A stretch of DNA of 64,000 nt from contig CAOSWK010000001.1 of the NCBI GenBank assembly GCA_948527295.1, positions 343,869-407,868 of the forward strand, read 5' to 3'. Within the stretch, counting starts at the first letter, position 1. The number at the start of each line of letters is the position of its first letter. Shown piece by piece: positions 1 to 8,699 of the stretch. Under the pieces are notes generated by a model. It was given only the letters and a program-made list of their open reading frames with translations, was not told where the DNA came from and made no database searches. The stretch comes from an uncultured Eubacteriales bacterium (GTDB taxonomy: Bacteria > Bacillota > Clostridia > Oscillospirales > Acutalibacteraceae). The translations under genes were made by a program, and so were the position numbers.

Positions 1-65
1 TGTTTGTTCAGATAGACGAAGGCAAAAAAGTTTCTCCGGGAGCATACCTGCGAAAAAGGCGATAA
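1..65 (+). CDS. possible 3' end of an unidentified gene (partial)
   Basis: A reading frame open from base 3 gives about 20 residues ending in a very basic tail (LRKRR) before a TAA stop. The start lies outside the window. The stretch reads like ordinary coding sequence, but it is too short to assign to any family or to be certain that it is real. Confidence 0.3.
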   Translation, partial: FVQIDEGKKVSPGAYLRKRR

Positions 66-110
66 ACAAGAATTCATATTTTTGTATGATCTTTAAAGAA
101 CGAGAAACAA

Positions 111-953
111 CTATTGCTCGTTGATATCGAAGCACCCAGCTAAATCTGGGGCGCGTGTAATTGAAGAAGAGGATTCCTTTGCAGTTCCCACGGACGAAGA
201 AATGTTGTTTTCATTTTTTATTAAATCTTCGTCTATGTCTTCTGTGCTGGCACCAATTTCGTCTTGTATTTGAGGTTCTTCAGAATTTGCACCAAAGCAA
301 AAGTCCTTAAACCGGCGGATATTTGTGCTAACAGCGTTGGATAGGCGCTTAAATAAGCCGGATGTCGTTGTGGCGAGAACGCCAATAACACAGCCTGAAA
401 TTGTGAGGATTATTAAGGCCGGATGAGCTTTTAACTGGCGCGAGAAAGACATAAAAGAGGGAAAGAGCACATGCTCATACAACCAAGGCGTGTGGGTTTC
501 AAAAAAGTCCGCAAACTTAGATGCAAAATTTGCGCTTGCTCGAGTGGTGAATGCTTTTTTGATGAATTTTTTGAAATCATTGTTATATTTAATAAGTAAA
601 TCGATGAAAGTATAATTAGCTTCGTTTTCATTTAGATATTTTGCACATTTTTGGCACTTCATTTTGCTACGGGTTAAGAATTTAATAGCATTTCTCATTT
701 CATATGCTAAATAAGCGTCATATATATCTGGCGCCCCATTAGTACAATTTTTTACAATTTGAGCAGCTTCGTTAACCATTTTATTATATAATTTACGTGC
801 TTCATAACTGCTTAAAGATGAGTGAGGAATATCAATATAGGAAAGACCCTCTTCATAACATTTCGTGTTAAAGGCACACACAGCCGGCTGAGGCGCAGCA
901 TTTGCGATAAAGCTTGTCAACAAAATTACCGCGATTACTTTTCTTTTATACAT
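111..953 (-). CDS. secreted or membrane-anchored protein of unknown function
   Basis: A 280-residue protein that I do not recognise. The start was chosen at the ATG eight bases after an AAAGGAG ribosome site; a longer in-frame ATG upstream lacks one. Residues 1-27 look like a signal peptide (MYKRK followed by a hydrophobic run ending near CA). The middle is polar with a CxxC pair (KCQKC) near residue 103. A hydrophobic segment around residues 176-198 looks membrane-spanning, and it is followed by a basic stretch and a long acidic, Ser/Thr-rich tail. A protein with an external N-terminal domain and a cytoplasmic acidic tail is the simplest reading. A weak promoter (TTTACT, 17 bases, TATAAT) lies upstream. 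Confidence 0.6.
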   Translation of the reverse strand: MYKRKVIAVILLTSFIANAAPQPAVCAFNTKCYEEGLSYIDIPHSSLSSYEARKLYNKMVNEAAQIVKNCTNGAPDIYDAYLAYEMRNAIKFLTRSKMKCQKCAKYLNENEANYTFIDLLIKYNNDFKKFIKKAFTTRASANFASKFADFFETHTPWLYEHVLFPSFMSFSRQLKAHPALIILTISGCVIGVLATTTSGLFKRLSNAVSTNIRRFKDFCFGANSEEPQIQDEIGASTEDIDEDLIKNENNISSSVGTAKESSSSITRAPDLAGCFDINEQ

Positions 954-1145
954 TTTGAACGCTCCTTTTCTAAAAATGTGTAAAAACATTATATACTATA
1001 CACTATTCAAAGTAAACTATAATTCGACAAAAGAATTATAAACATTTCCTATGTTTTGCTGAAATATATCTAATTAAATTATCTGAATATATTAAATTTG
1101 CACAACAAAATGTCTGATAAGCTGTACAAATTTTTAGTTCGAGCC

Positions 1146-1174
1146 TTGACGTTTACAGATTTTTTTGTTATAAT
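1146..1174 (+). promoter_or_regulatory. sigma-A type promoter of tRNA-Ser
   Basis: TTGACG and TATAAT are separated by 17 bases and lie about 17 bases upstream of the mature tRNA-Ser 5' end. No second promoter is visible between the tRNA and the next gene, so both may be read from here. Confidence 0.8.
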
Positions 1175-1190
1175 AATTAAGGTTGTTTTT

Positions 1191-1283
1191 GGAGAGGTGT
1201 CCGAGCTGGCCGAAGGAGCACGATTGGAAATCGTGTAAACCGTTAAAGCGGTTTCTGGGGTTCGAATCCCCATCTCTCCGCCA
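1191..1283 (+). tRNA. tRNA-Ser (anticodon GGA)
   Basis: A class II tRNA of 93 bases with a long variable arm. The acceptor stem GGAGAGG pairs with TCTCTCC (one G-T pair), the anticodon loop TTGGAAA presents GGA, the T arm contains GGTTCGAATCC, and CCA is encoded. Confidence 0.95.
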
Positions 1284-1316
1284 TTTATACGATGTTGTAT
1301 TAGGAGAAAGGGGTTA

Positions 1317-2285
1317 ATGATGAGGGTTTTAAAGAAGTTTTTGTGTGCTGTGCTGGTATGTGTTTTTGGCTCGACAACTTGTTGTGTGGAGGGAAGCGCT
1401 TTGTACCCCAATACCCATGTTTATTTGGGTAAAAAAATGCTTGAACAGTACTCGAAAACAAGAAGCGAGCCGTCTTCGGAAAATAAAGATAGAGCCTTTT
1501 TGTCGGGTCTGTTTTATGCTGATATAGGTAAATTTAAATTTGACGAAGAATGTGAAATTTGTTCTGATTCTAAAGAATTTGTGGAAGAAATGAAAAAGCA
1601 CATAGAAACTGATGAAGAATGCAGTTTTGTTAGAGGTTGGTCGGCACATGTATTTCAAGACAAAAAAACAGGTGAGTTTTTGTCGAATATTTTTGGAAAA
1701 ATTTCTAGTGATTCAGAATTCGATATGAATAACGCCTCACTTGATAAATACTGTGTAAAAAAGGCTGGTGGAGGATTTTCTGACGAGTTTTTAGATAAGT
1801 TGGATGTTACACAATTATTGAGCAACCGGAACCGGATTGCCAGAGCCAGGCACATTCCCTTCCAAATTGAAGCTACTGCAATGAACATATACCGTTCAAA
1901 CCCGAACAATTGCCAATTACCTTTTTGTAAGTATGGAGATTTAATAAGAAAGACTTATAAAGCATTTGGATTAGAATTGAGCTTGGACGATATTTATGAA
2001 CAAGCTGCCAATGTTGTGGAGTTTTGTGTTGTATTAGACGTTCTTAGAATTACAGATGAAATTCCAGAAAATATAGTTCAAAAAATAGAGCCTGAAAGCG
2101 ATGAACAAGCAAAGCAAATTATTACAGTGGAACTTTGCTATGCAATAAAATCTATCTGGGCTGAAATTATGAAACCAGAAAATATAGTTCAAAAAATAGA
2201 GCCTGAAAGCGATAAACAAGCAAAGCGAAGTATTATAGCGGAACTTTGGTATGCAATAAAATCTATCATTTTCGCTAAAACATAA
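1317..2285 (+). CDS. secreted protein resembling zinc-dependent phospholipase C
   Basis: A 322-residue protein with an N-terminal signal peptide (MMRVLKKFLCAVLVCVFGS). The mature part shows the pattern of the zinc-dependent phospholipase C / S1-P1 nuclease fold. An early His lies in NTHVYLGKKML, followed by an FLSGLFYADIGKF segment comparable to the family's FLxGxxxPD block, then GWSAHVFQD with the HxxxD spacing typical of metal ligands. Homology is distant and the family's other His ligands are not obvious, so activity is uncertain. The C-terminal 74 residues are two tandem copies of a 37-residue unit. The gene begins 33 bases after tRNA-Ser behind TAGGAGAAAGG. It is more AT-rich than the core genes to its right, which suggests acquisition. 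Confidence 0.5.
   Translation: MMRVLKKFLCAVLVCVFGSTTCCVEGSALYPNTHVYLGKKMLEQYSKTRSEPSSENKDRAFLSGLFYADIGKFKFDEECEICSDSKEFVEEMKKHIETDEECSFVRGWSAHVFQDKKTGEFLSNIFGKISSDSEFDMNNASLDKYCVKKAGGGFSDEFLDKLDVTQLLSNRNRIARARHIPFQIEATAMNIYRSNPNNCQLPFCKYGDLIRKTYKAFGLELSLDDIYEQAANVVEFCVVLDVLRITDEIPENIVQKIEPESDEQAKQIITVELCYAIKSIWAEIMKPENIVQKIEPESDKQAKRSIIAELWYAIKSIIFAKT
2064..2285 (+). repeat. tandem in-frame duplication, 2 x 111 bp
   Basis: Two adjacent 111-base units begin with the same CCAGAAAATATAG text and encode near-identical 37-residue segments (ENIVQKIEPES then an AIKSI segment). The second copy ends exactly at the stop codon. The first halves are almost identical and the ends have diverged, so the duplication is fairly recent. 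Confidence 0.95.
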
Positions 2286-2306
2286 AAAAAGGAGACTTTG
2301 CAACGG

Positions 2307-3320
2307 ATGTGTGAAAAAAAGACGTTAAAAAGCAGACTTTGGCTGGTTGTGGTGGCTTGTGCTGCGATTTTATTTAGCGTAGCTTTTGTGCTTAGTTGGA
2401 ATCAAAAGGAAGAATATACGCCAGGTGGGCACCCAATGCTGATGTCAGTCCGCAGCGATTATAGTCACCCGATGGTAATACCGGTGGCGATGGCAGCGGA
2501 CGATAACTACACGTACCCGACGATAGTTGCTATAACGTCGATGATGATAAATTCTAACAGCAACACGCACTATGATGTTTACATTATGACGCCGGGCGGC
2601 TTTGCGGAGGAGAATAAACAGAAAATTTTGAGTTTGCAGGATAAATACGAAAACAGGTGCAAAGTAACGTTTATCGATATGCAGGACCGCTATAAAAATG
2701 CGAACGATAGGGGCCATATAACCACACCGGCATATTATAGGCTTTCTTTGTCGTCTGTATTACCAGAAATAGAAAAGATCATTTGGCTGGACGGAGACGT
2801 CTTAGTTTTTGGCGATTTGACGGATATGTATAACATAAACATGGACGGGCTTTATTATAGGGGCTTTTTGGACGCAAATATCCGAGGCACAGAGAAATTT
2901 GGGATATATAATGACCATTATATATGCAGTGGAGTGATGCTAATAAATTTAGCGAAGTTAAGAGCCGACAATATGGAGGCAAAGTTTGAAAAGTTCATTG
3001 AAAATAATAATGACAGGCTTGAGCAGCACGACCAGACAGTTATAAACGTGGTTTGTTATAAAAACACAGACTTTTTGCCTGCCAAGTACGGGATATTTAA
3101 CTTTGGGGACGTAGGAGTAGCAAGGGCCCATGCAAATATTTTCTTGGCAAAAGGCCATTATACCGAAGACGAGATGCAAGATGCGTATGAAAACCCAGTA
3201 ATATTGCACTGTATAGGTAAACCGTGGGGCCAGGGTGAAGTTAATAGAAAAAGTTTGTGGTGGGATTATGCCGCAAAGACCGATTATTTTGAAGAAATAA
3301 AAGCAAAATATAATTCGTAG
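2307..3320 (+). CDS. membrane-anchored family 8 glycosyltransferase
   Basis: A 337-residue protein with an N-terminal membrane anchor (about residues 11-31) followed by a complete GT8 domain. The nucleotide-sugar binding start (PVAMAADDNY), the metal-binding DxD as WLDGDVLV near residue 163, and the closing HCIGKPWG motif (family HxxGxxKPW) are all visible. GT8 enzymes transfer galactose or glucose with retention of configuration. The anchor and the absence of other glycan genes nearby give no acceptor. The ATG was chosen over a TTG nine bases upstream because the GGAG site would sit only 3 bases from the TTG. A hairpin terminator follows. Confidence 0.85.
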   Translation: MCEKKTLKSRLWLVVVACAAILFSVAFVLSWNQKEEYTPGGHPMLMSVRSDYSHPMVIPVAMAADDNYTYPTIVAITSMMINSNSNTHYDVYIMTPGGFAEENKQKILSLQDKYENRCKVTFIDMQDRYKNANDRGHITTPAYYRLSLSSVLPEIEKIIWLDGDVLVFGDLTDMYNINMDGLYYRGFLDANIRGTEKFGIYNDHYICSGVMLINLAKLRADNMEAKFEKFIENNNDRLEQHDQTVINVVCYKNTDFLPAKYGIFNFGDVGVARAHANIFLAKGHYTEDEMQDAYENPVILHCIGKPWGQGEVNRKSLWWDYAAKTDYFEEIKAKYNS

Positions 3321-3348
3321 GCGCAAGGTGATTGCCAGAATTAACCAA

Positions 3349-3388
3349 AAAGAGATTCCTTTTTTCAACATGGGAGTCTCTTTAGTTT
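3349..3388 (+). terminator. hairpin terminator after the GT8 gene
   Basis: AAAGAGATTCC pairs with GGGAGTCTCTTT across a 12-base loop and is followed by a T-rich stretch (TTTAGTTTT). Confidence 0.65.
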
Positions 3389-3401
3389 TGCCGCTGCGGG
3401 G

Positions 3402-3430
3402 TTGACAATAGTTGAGGCATTGCGTAACAT
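3402..3430 (+). promoter_or_regulatory. promoter of the topoisomerase operon
   Basis: TTGACA and TAACAT are separated by 17 bases, about 30 bases upstream of the chosen start codon. Because this promoter overlaps the longer possible reading frame, it supports the shorter start at 3462. Confidence 0.55.
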
Positions 3431-3461
3431 AATAGTAGAGGCCGCAAAATGGGGGATGTTT

Positions 3462-5444
3462 ATGGAATTAAAAACGCGAAATTATGGGAACGACAGCATA
3501 TCTTCGCTGAAGGGTGCCGATAGAGTGCGCAAACGGCCGGCGGTTATATTTGGTTCGGACGGAATAGAGGGATGTCAGCACTCGGTTTTTGAGATTTTGT
3601 CGAATTCAATTGACGAGGCGCGAGAGGGATTTGGCTCAGAGATAGTGGTGACGCTGTTTGAGGATCACTCGATAGAGATAGAAGACCACGGCAGAGGGAT
3701 TCCGGTGGACTTTAACAAAAACGAGGGCAAGTTCAACTGGGAGCTTGTTTTTTGCGAGCTTTACGCCGGCGGTAAGTATAACAACGCAGCGGCGCAAAAT
3801 TACGAGTACTCACTGGGGCTAAACGGCTTGGGACTGTGCTCCACGCAGTATTCATCGGAGTATATGGACGTTGAGATAAAGCGCGACGGCTTTGTTTATG
3901 GCTTGCACTTCGAAAAAGGCGAGAATGTCGGCGGTTTAAAAAAGGAGCCGTATGATGGCAAAGACACCGGAACGAAAATTCGCTGGAAGCCCGACTTGGC
4001 GGTGTTTACGGACATAAACATAAGCCAGGAGTACTTTTTTGACATAATGAAGCGCCAGGCCATTGTTAATGCGGGTTTGAAGTTTATTTTTCGGTGCCGG
4101 GCGGGCGAAAGCTTTGAGGTGTCTGAGTTTCAGTACGAAAACGGCATTGTGGACCACGTTAAGGAGCTCGTTGGAGAGGACTTTTTGATTCCGGTGCAGT
4201 TTTGGACGGGCGAAAAAAAGGTCCGCGACCGCGACGACAAGCCATACTACAAAACAAAGATAAATATCGCGTTTGCGTTTTCGAACAAAGTAAGCGGGGC
4301 CGAGTACTATCACAACTCGAGCTGGCTGGAGTACGGCGGCGCGCCCGAAAAGGCCGTGAAGAACGCGTTTGTGTACCAGATCGACTCCTACTTAAAGCAG
4401 GGCGGGAAGTACAACAAAAACGAGAGCAAGATAACGTTTGCCGACGTGGAGGACTGCTTGGTCGTGGTGGTTTCGTCGTTTTCGAACGTGACGTCGTATG
4501 AGAACCAGACGAAAAAATCGATAACGAACAAGGGCATACAGGACGCCATGGTCGAGATGTTCCGGCATCAGTTGGAGGTTTATTTTATCGAGAACCCGAC
4601 GGACGCTGAAAAAATCGGGGCGCAGGTGCTCATAAACAAACGAAGCCGCGAGGATGCGGAAAAGACGCGGCTTAACATCAAAAAGAGACTGACGAGCAAT
4701 ATGGACATCACGAGCCGGGTTGCGAAGTTTGTGGACTGCCGGAGTAAGGATGTGTCGGAGCGCGAGCTATTTATCGTGGAGGGCGACTCTGCGCTGGGGG
4801 CTTGTAAACAGGCGCGCGACCCGAATTTTCAGGCGATCATCCCGATTCGCGGCAAGATTTTGAACTGCCTGAAGGTCGATTATAACAAGATTTTTAAAAG
4901 CGAGATCATAACGGATCTCATTAAGGTCCTGGGTTGCGGAGTGCAGATAAAATCTAAGGCGAGCAAGGATTTGGCGTCGTTTGACATAAATTTGCTGCGA
5001 TGGAACAAGGTGATTCTGTGCACGGATGCCGATGTGGACGGATTTCAGATCCGAACGCTGCTGCTGACGATGATTTATCGGTTGACGCCCCGGCTGATCG
5101 ACGAGGGCAAGGTTTTCATCGCGGAATCGCCGCTTTATGAGATCAACACGAAGAGCGAGACGTACTTTGCGTACACGGAAAAGGAAAAGGAGGACTTCAT
5201 AAAGGGCTTGGGGGCGCAAAAGTTCACAATCCAGCGGTCGAAAGGGCTTGGCGAGAACGAGCCGGACATGATGAATCTGACGACGATGAACCCGAAAACG
5301 CGCAGGCTGATAAAGATAATGCCAGAGGACGCGCAACGGACGGCGCAGATGTTCGACGTGTTGCTGGGAGACAACATAACGGGCCGCAAGGAGTTCATTG
5401 TGGAGAACGGGCATCTTTACATTGACGTCGCGGACATCAGCTGA
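3462..5444 (+). CDS. parE: type IIA DNA topoisomerase subunit B (ParE/GyrB family)
   Basis: A 660-residue ATPase subunit of a type II topoisomerase. The GHKL ATP site is visible as NSIDEA, DHGRGIP and GLNGLGL. The TOPRIM domain shows VEGDSALGACKQ and TDADVDG (metal-binding acidic residues), and the C-terminal QRSKGLGE and TTMNPKTRR blocks are present. The ATG follows GGGGG by 6 bases; an upstream GTG/TTG extension has no ribosome site. Together with the next gene it should form the A2B2 enzyme that passes DNA duplexes. The partner lacks a gyrase signature, so decatenation or relaxation is more likely than supercoiling. Canonical gyrase genes are not in this window. Confidence 0.88.
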   Translation: MELKTRNYGNDSISSLKGADRVRKRPAVIFGSDGIEGCQHSVFEILSNSIDEAREGFGSEIVVTLFEDHSIEIEDHGRGIPVDFNKNEGKFNWELVFCELYAGGKYNNAAAQNYEYSLGLNGLGLCSTQYSSEYMDVEIKRDGFVYGLHFEKGENVGGLKKEPYDGKDTGTKIRWKPDLAVFTDINISQEYFFDIMKRQAIVNAGLKFIFRCRAGESFEVSEFQYENGIVDHVKELVGEDFLIPVQFWTGEKKVRDRDDKPYYKTKINIAFAFSNKVSGAEYYHNSSWLEYGGAPEKAVKNAFVYQIDSYLKQGGKYNKNESKITFADVEDCLVVVVSSFSNVTSYENQTKKSITNKGIQDAMVEMFRHQLEVYFIENPTDAEKIGAQVLINKRSREDAEKTRLNIKKRLTSNMDITSRVAKFVDCRSKDVSERELFIVEGDSALGACKQARDPNFQAIIPIRGKILNCLKVDYNKIFKSEIITDLIKVLGCGVQIKSKASKDLASFDINLLRWNKVILCTDADVDGFQIRTLLLTMIYRLTPRLIDEGKVFIAESPLYEINTKSETYFAYTEKEKEDFIKGLGAQKFTIQRSKGLGENEPDMMNLTTMNPKTRRLIKIMPEDAQRTAQMFDVLLGDNITGRKEFIVENGHLYIDVADIS

Positions 5445-5477
5445 ACGGCCGCGCAAAGGTTACGGAGGTGAAAAGTT

Positions 5478-7727
5478 TTGGCATCGAAGAAAAAAGATTT
5501 TTCAAAAGATATAAATGGGTATGGTGGCCGGACGCACGGGGTAATTAACGGTGCGGGCGAAATCGTGGAGCAGAAGATCGCGAGTACGCTGGAGAAAAAC
5601 TATATGCCGTACGCGATGAGCGTGATTTTGTCGCGGGCCATCCCGCAGATAGATGGTTTTAAGCCGTCGCACCGCAAGCTGCTCTACACTATGTACAAGA
5701 TGGGGCTTTTGGGTTCGGCCAGGACTAAGTCTGCAAACATAGTTGGCCAAACGATGAAGCTCAATCCGCACGGTGACAGCGCGATTTATGATACCATGGT
5801 GCGCCTGAGTCGTGGCTATGAGGCATTGCTGCACCCGTATGTGGATTCTAAGGGAAATTTTGGTAAGTTTTATTCTAGGGACATGATGTGCGCAGCTTCG
5901 CGGTACACCGAGGCGCGGCTTGACGACATCTGCGAGGAGCTTTTTAAGGATATCGACAAGGACACCGTCGATTTTGTGGACAACTACGATAACACGCAAA
6001 AGGAGCCGACCCTGCTGCCGGCGAGCTTTCCGTCGATCTTGGTGAATGCGAACACGGGGATAGCCGTGGGCATGGCGAGCTCGATTTGTCCTTTTAACTT
6101 GCGGGAGGTCTGCAAAGCGACGACAATGCTGATTAAAGACCCGGAGGTGGACATAAACAAAGTGCTTCTGGCGCCCGACTTTACCGGCGGAGGCAGCATA
6201 ATTTACGACGAAAAGGCCATGGCCGAGATCTATAAAACGGGGCGCGGCAGCATAAAGGTGCGCGCGCGGTATACTTACGACAAAGCGCAGAACTGCATTG
6301 ATATTAGCAGCATTCCGCCCACCACAACGTCAGAAGCGATCATCGAAAAGATCATTGACCTTGTGAAAAAGGGCAGCGTGAGGGAGATTTCGGACATCCG
6401 AGACGAAACGGGAATAGAAGGCCTGAAGATAACGATCGACCTAAAACGGGGAACGGACGCAGAAAAACTCATGCAAAAGCTGTACAGAATGACGCCGCTT
6501 GAGGATTCGTTCTCGTGCAACTTCAATGTGCTGATAAACGAAACGCCACGAGTGCTGGGAGTAAGAGCGCTACTTTGCGAGTGGATCGCCTTTAGAACCA
6601 AGTGCGTGCGCCGCAGAACGCAGTTTGAGCTTCATAAGCAAAAAAGCAAGATGCACCTACTGGCGGGCCTCAAGAAGATTCTTGTAGACATAGACAAGGC
6701 GATAAAAATCATCCGAAACACGAAGGAAGAATCGATGGTGGTGCCCAACTTGATGCAGGGCTTCGACATCGACGAGGTGCAGGCGGACTACGTGGCGGAG
6801 ATAAAGCTGCGGCACTTGAACCGAGAGTACATCCTGAAGCGGACGGACGAGATCGAGCGGCTAAAGGAGCTGATCAAAGAGCTAGAGTCGATTTTGAACG
6901 ACGACGAAAAAATAAAGGAAATAATCGCGCAAGAGCTCAAAAATATTGCAGAAAAGTATGGCAAACCGAGGAAAACTATGCTAATATACAAGGAGGACGT
7001 GGCCGAGGCTGACGTGGAGGAAGAAGTGCCGGATTATCCAGTGCACCTGTTCTTTACGAAGCACCAGTATTTCAAGAAGATCACGCCGCAGTCCTTGCGG
7101 ATGAGCAGCGATCAGAAGCTAAAAGACGGGGACGAAATCCTGCAGACCATCGAAGCGAACAATAATTTTGATTTGCTATTTTTTACGGATAGGCAGCAGG
7201 TCTATAAGGCAAAGGTTGCGGATTTTGCGGATTCGAAGGCGAGCGTGCTTGGAGAATTTGTGCCGGCCAAGCTAGAGATGGAGCCAGATGAATCGGCTTT
7301 GTGCATGATTGCGACACAGAATTATGCAGGATGTGTGCTGTTCTTTTTTGAAAACGGCAAGGTCGCCAAGGTGACGCTCGAGGCCTACAGAACTAAGACG
7401 AACAGAAAAAAGCTGGTCAAGGCTTATTCGGATAAATCGCGTGTTGTGGGGATTAAGTACTTGGGGGAGGAAAAAGATTTTGTGGTGACTTCGTCGGCAG
7501 GGCGGGCGTTGGTCTTTAACACGAGCATGCTAAACGCTAAGACAACGAAATCGACGCAGGGCGTCTCGGTAATGAGCCTGAGAAAGGGGCACCGCGTTGT
7601 TGCCGCAAAGGAGCTTGACCCAAAGAGCTTAACGGACATGGCGAGGTATTATCGGCCAAAGAACTTACCCGCCGCGGGAACGGTGCCGAATTCAAGCGCG
7701 GACGGGCCAGAGCAACTGACGTTGTGA
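5478..7727 (+). CDS. parC: type IIA DNA topoisomerase subunit A (ParC-like)
   Basis: A 749-residue DNA-cleaving subunit. The winged-helix region starts NYMPYAMSVILSRAIPQ, carries HRKLLYTM and GDSAIYDTMVRL, and places the catalytic tyrosine in SRYTEARL (Tyr143). A coiled-coil arm lies around residues 410-500 and a C-terminal beta-pinwheel-like region with degenerate blades follows (for example FFFENGKVAKV and VVTSSAGRALVF). The gyrase-defining QRRGGKG box is not found, which argues for a ParC-type enzyme. Translation starts at TTG seven bases after GGAGGTG, 33 bases downstream of the B subunit, so the two are co-transcribed. Confidence 0.88.
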   Translation: MASKKKDFSKDINGYGGRTHGVINGAGEIVEQKIASTLEKNYMPYAMSVILSRAIPQIDGFKPSHRKLLYTMYKMGLLGSARTKSANIVGQTMKLNPHGDSAIYDTMVRLSRGYEALLHPYVDSKGNFGKFYSRDMMCAASRYTEARLDDICEELFKDIDKDTVDFVDNYDNTQKEPTLLPASFPSILVNANTGIAVGMASSICPFNLREVCKATTMLIKDPEVDINKVLLAPDFTGGGSIIYDEKAMAEIYKTGRGSIKVRARYTYDKAQNCIDISSIPPTTTSEAIIEKIIDLVKKGSVREISDIRDETGIEGLKITIDLKRGTDAEKLMQKLYRMTPLEDSFSCNFNVLINETPRVLGVRALLCEWIAFRTKCVRRRTQFELHKQKSKMHLLAGLKKILVDIDKAIKIIRNTKEESMVVPNLMQGFDIDEVQADYVAEIKLRHLNREYILKRTDEIERLKELIKELESILNDDEKIKEIIAQELKNIAEKYGKPRKTMLIYKEDVAEADVEEEVPDYPVHLFFTKHQYFKKITPQSLRMSSDQKLKDGDEILQTIEANNNFDLLFFTDRQQVYKAKVADFADSKASVLGEFVPAKLEMEPDESALCMIATQNYAGCVLFFFENGKVAKVTLEAYRTKTNRKKLVKAYSDKSRVVGIKYLGEEKDFVVTSSAGRALVFNTSMLNAKTTKSTQGVSVMSLRKGHRVVAAKELDPKSLTDMARYYRPKNLPAAGTVPNSSADGPEQLTL

Positions 7728-7762
7728 TTATAATTTTGTGAAAAACGAAGGAGAATAGAACC

Positions 7763-8140
7763 ATGGGCATCAAAAAAGACTGGATGGAGCGGCAAATAGA
7801 GTCGATTGCTAACACGTTTGCGGCGATTCTTTTTGGAAAAGACAAGGTGAAGACGATTTTGGACGTGGACGAAGATGAAGATTCCGCAACAGAGCTAGAA
7901 GATGACATCTTAGAGAGAATGGCAAAAAAGCTGATAGCGGATAAAAACTTTAACAAGGCGGAGAGGCTGATTTTTGACGGTTTGGACAAGCAAAAAACGG
8001 CCAGACGCTTTGAATTGGCGCTAAACTTTTTTAATGAAGCGCATGAATTCAGCGATGAAACCTTGGCAAAGTACGACTATTCGCATGATAAAATCGAAAA
8101 AGGCATAGAAAGACTAAAAGTTTTGTATAACGTGGATTAA
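7763..8140 (+). CDS. small conserved protein, DUF6483-like
   Basis: A 125-residue helical, charged protein (EDEDSATELEDD in the middle) without membrane segments. The opening (DWMERQIESIANTFAAILFGKDK) resembles the small Firmicutes family named DUF6483. This assignment is from memory of the pattern, not a search, and no function is known. The ribosome site AAGGAG precedes the ATG. It trails the topoisomerase pair by 35 bases and may be in the same transcript. Confidence 0.6.
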   Translation: MGIKKDWMERQIESIANTFAAILFGKDKVKTILDVDEDEDSATELEDDILERMAKKLIADKNFNKAERLIFDGLDKQKTARRFELALNFFNEAHEFSDETLAKYDYSHDKIEKGIERLKVLYNVD

Positions 8141-8172
8141 TCAAATAAAATTGAATAAATAGCTAAGTTTTG

Positions 8173-8201
8173 TTGACAAATTAATGGGAAAGATATATAA
8201 T
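8173..8201 (+). promoter_or_regulatory. consensus sigma-A promoter
   Basis: TTGACA, 17 bases, TATAAT: a perfect match to the vegetative consensus, about 75 bases upstream of the thioesterase start. Confidence 0.85.
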
Positions 8202-8276
8202 AATTGCGTTTAAGCTGATTTGTGAAATATTTTGACGGCCAGATGGACGTATTTATGCGCGTTTGGGGGAATTTTT

Positions 8277-8666
8277 TTGTTAACATTGGGGATAAAATGG
8301 GAACTAGACTACACTGTTCAAAAAAAGGACACTTATAAATCGCAGGAGTTGGGGAATTTAGACGTTTTGTCGACTTCTTCGATGATCTATTTTATGGAGT
8401 CCACCGCGTGCAAGAGTTTGGAAGATCACTTAGAAAAAGGCCTCACCACGGTGGGGAGGTCCATGAATATTCAGCATTTTTGCGCCACTCCGGTGGGAAC
8501 GCAGGTGAAGTTCGAGTCGGAACTTGTGAAGATCGACGGCAAATTCTTGACGTTCGAAATCACGGCCAAAGACCCGTTCGGCGTGATGGGAGCTGGAGTT
8601 CACGAGCGCACGATCGTGGATAGCCAATATTTAACAATGAAGGCGTTCGTGAAAAAAGTGGAATAG
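8277..8666 (+). CDS. hotdog-fold thioesterase, FlK-like
   Basis: A 129-residue protein matching the fluoroacetyl-CoA thioesterase-like hotdog family. It contains the block LSTSSMIYFMES (active-site Thr/Ser and Glu region), then TTVGRSMNIQHFCATPVG with the conserved His. Such proteins hydrolyse small acyl-CoA esters; the natural substrate here is unknown and fluoroacetate need not be involved. TTG at 8277 was chosen because GGGGGA lies six bases upstream and the resulting length fits the family. The longer frame from 8232 has no ribosome site. The gene is followed by a flavodoxin-like gene in the same transcript. Confidence 0.75.
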   Translation: MLTLGIKWELDYTVQKKDTYKSQELGNLDVLSTSSMIYFMESTACKSLEDHLEKGLTTVGRSMNIQHFCATPVGTQVKFESELVKIDGKFLTFEITAKDPFGVMGAGVHERTIVDSQYLTMKAFVKKVE

Positions 8667-8699
8667 CTTGCGCAAAATTGATTTGTGGAGGCGAGTCTG

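Noticed and set aside
1079..1411. A 110-codon minus-strand frame containing GGEMGIRTPETA
   Set aside because: It is the antisense of tRNA-Ser, a well-known false protein produced by reading through tRNA-Ser genes.
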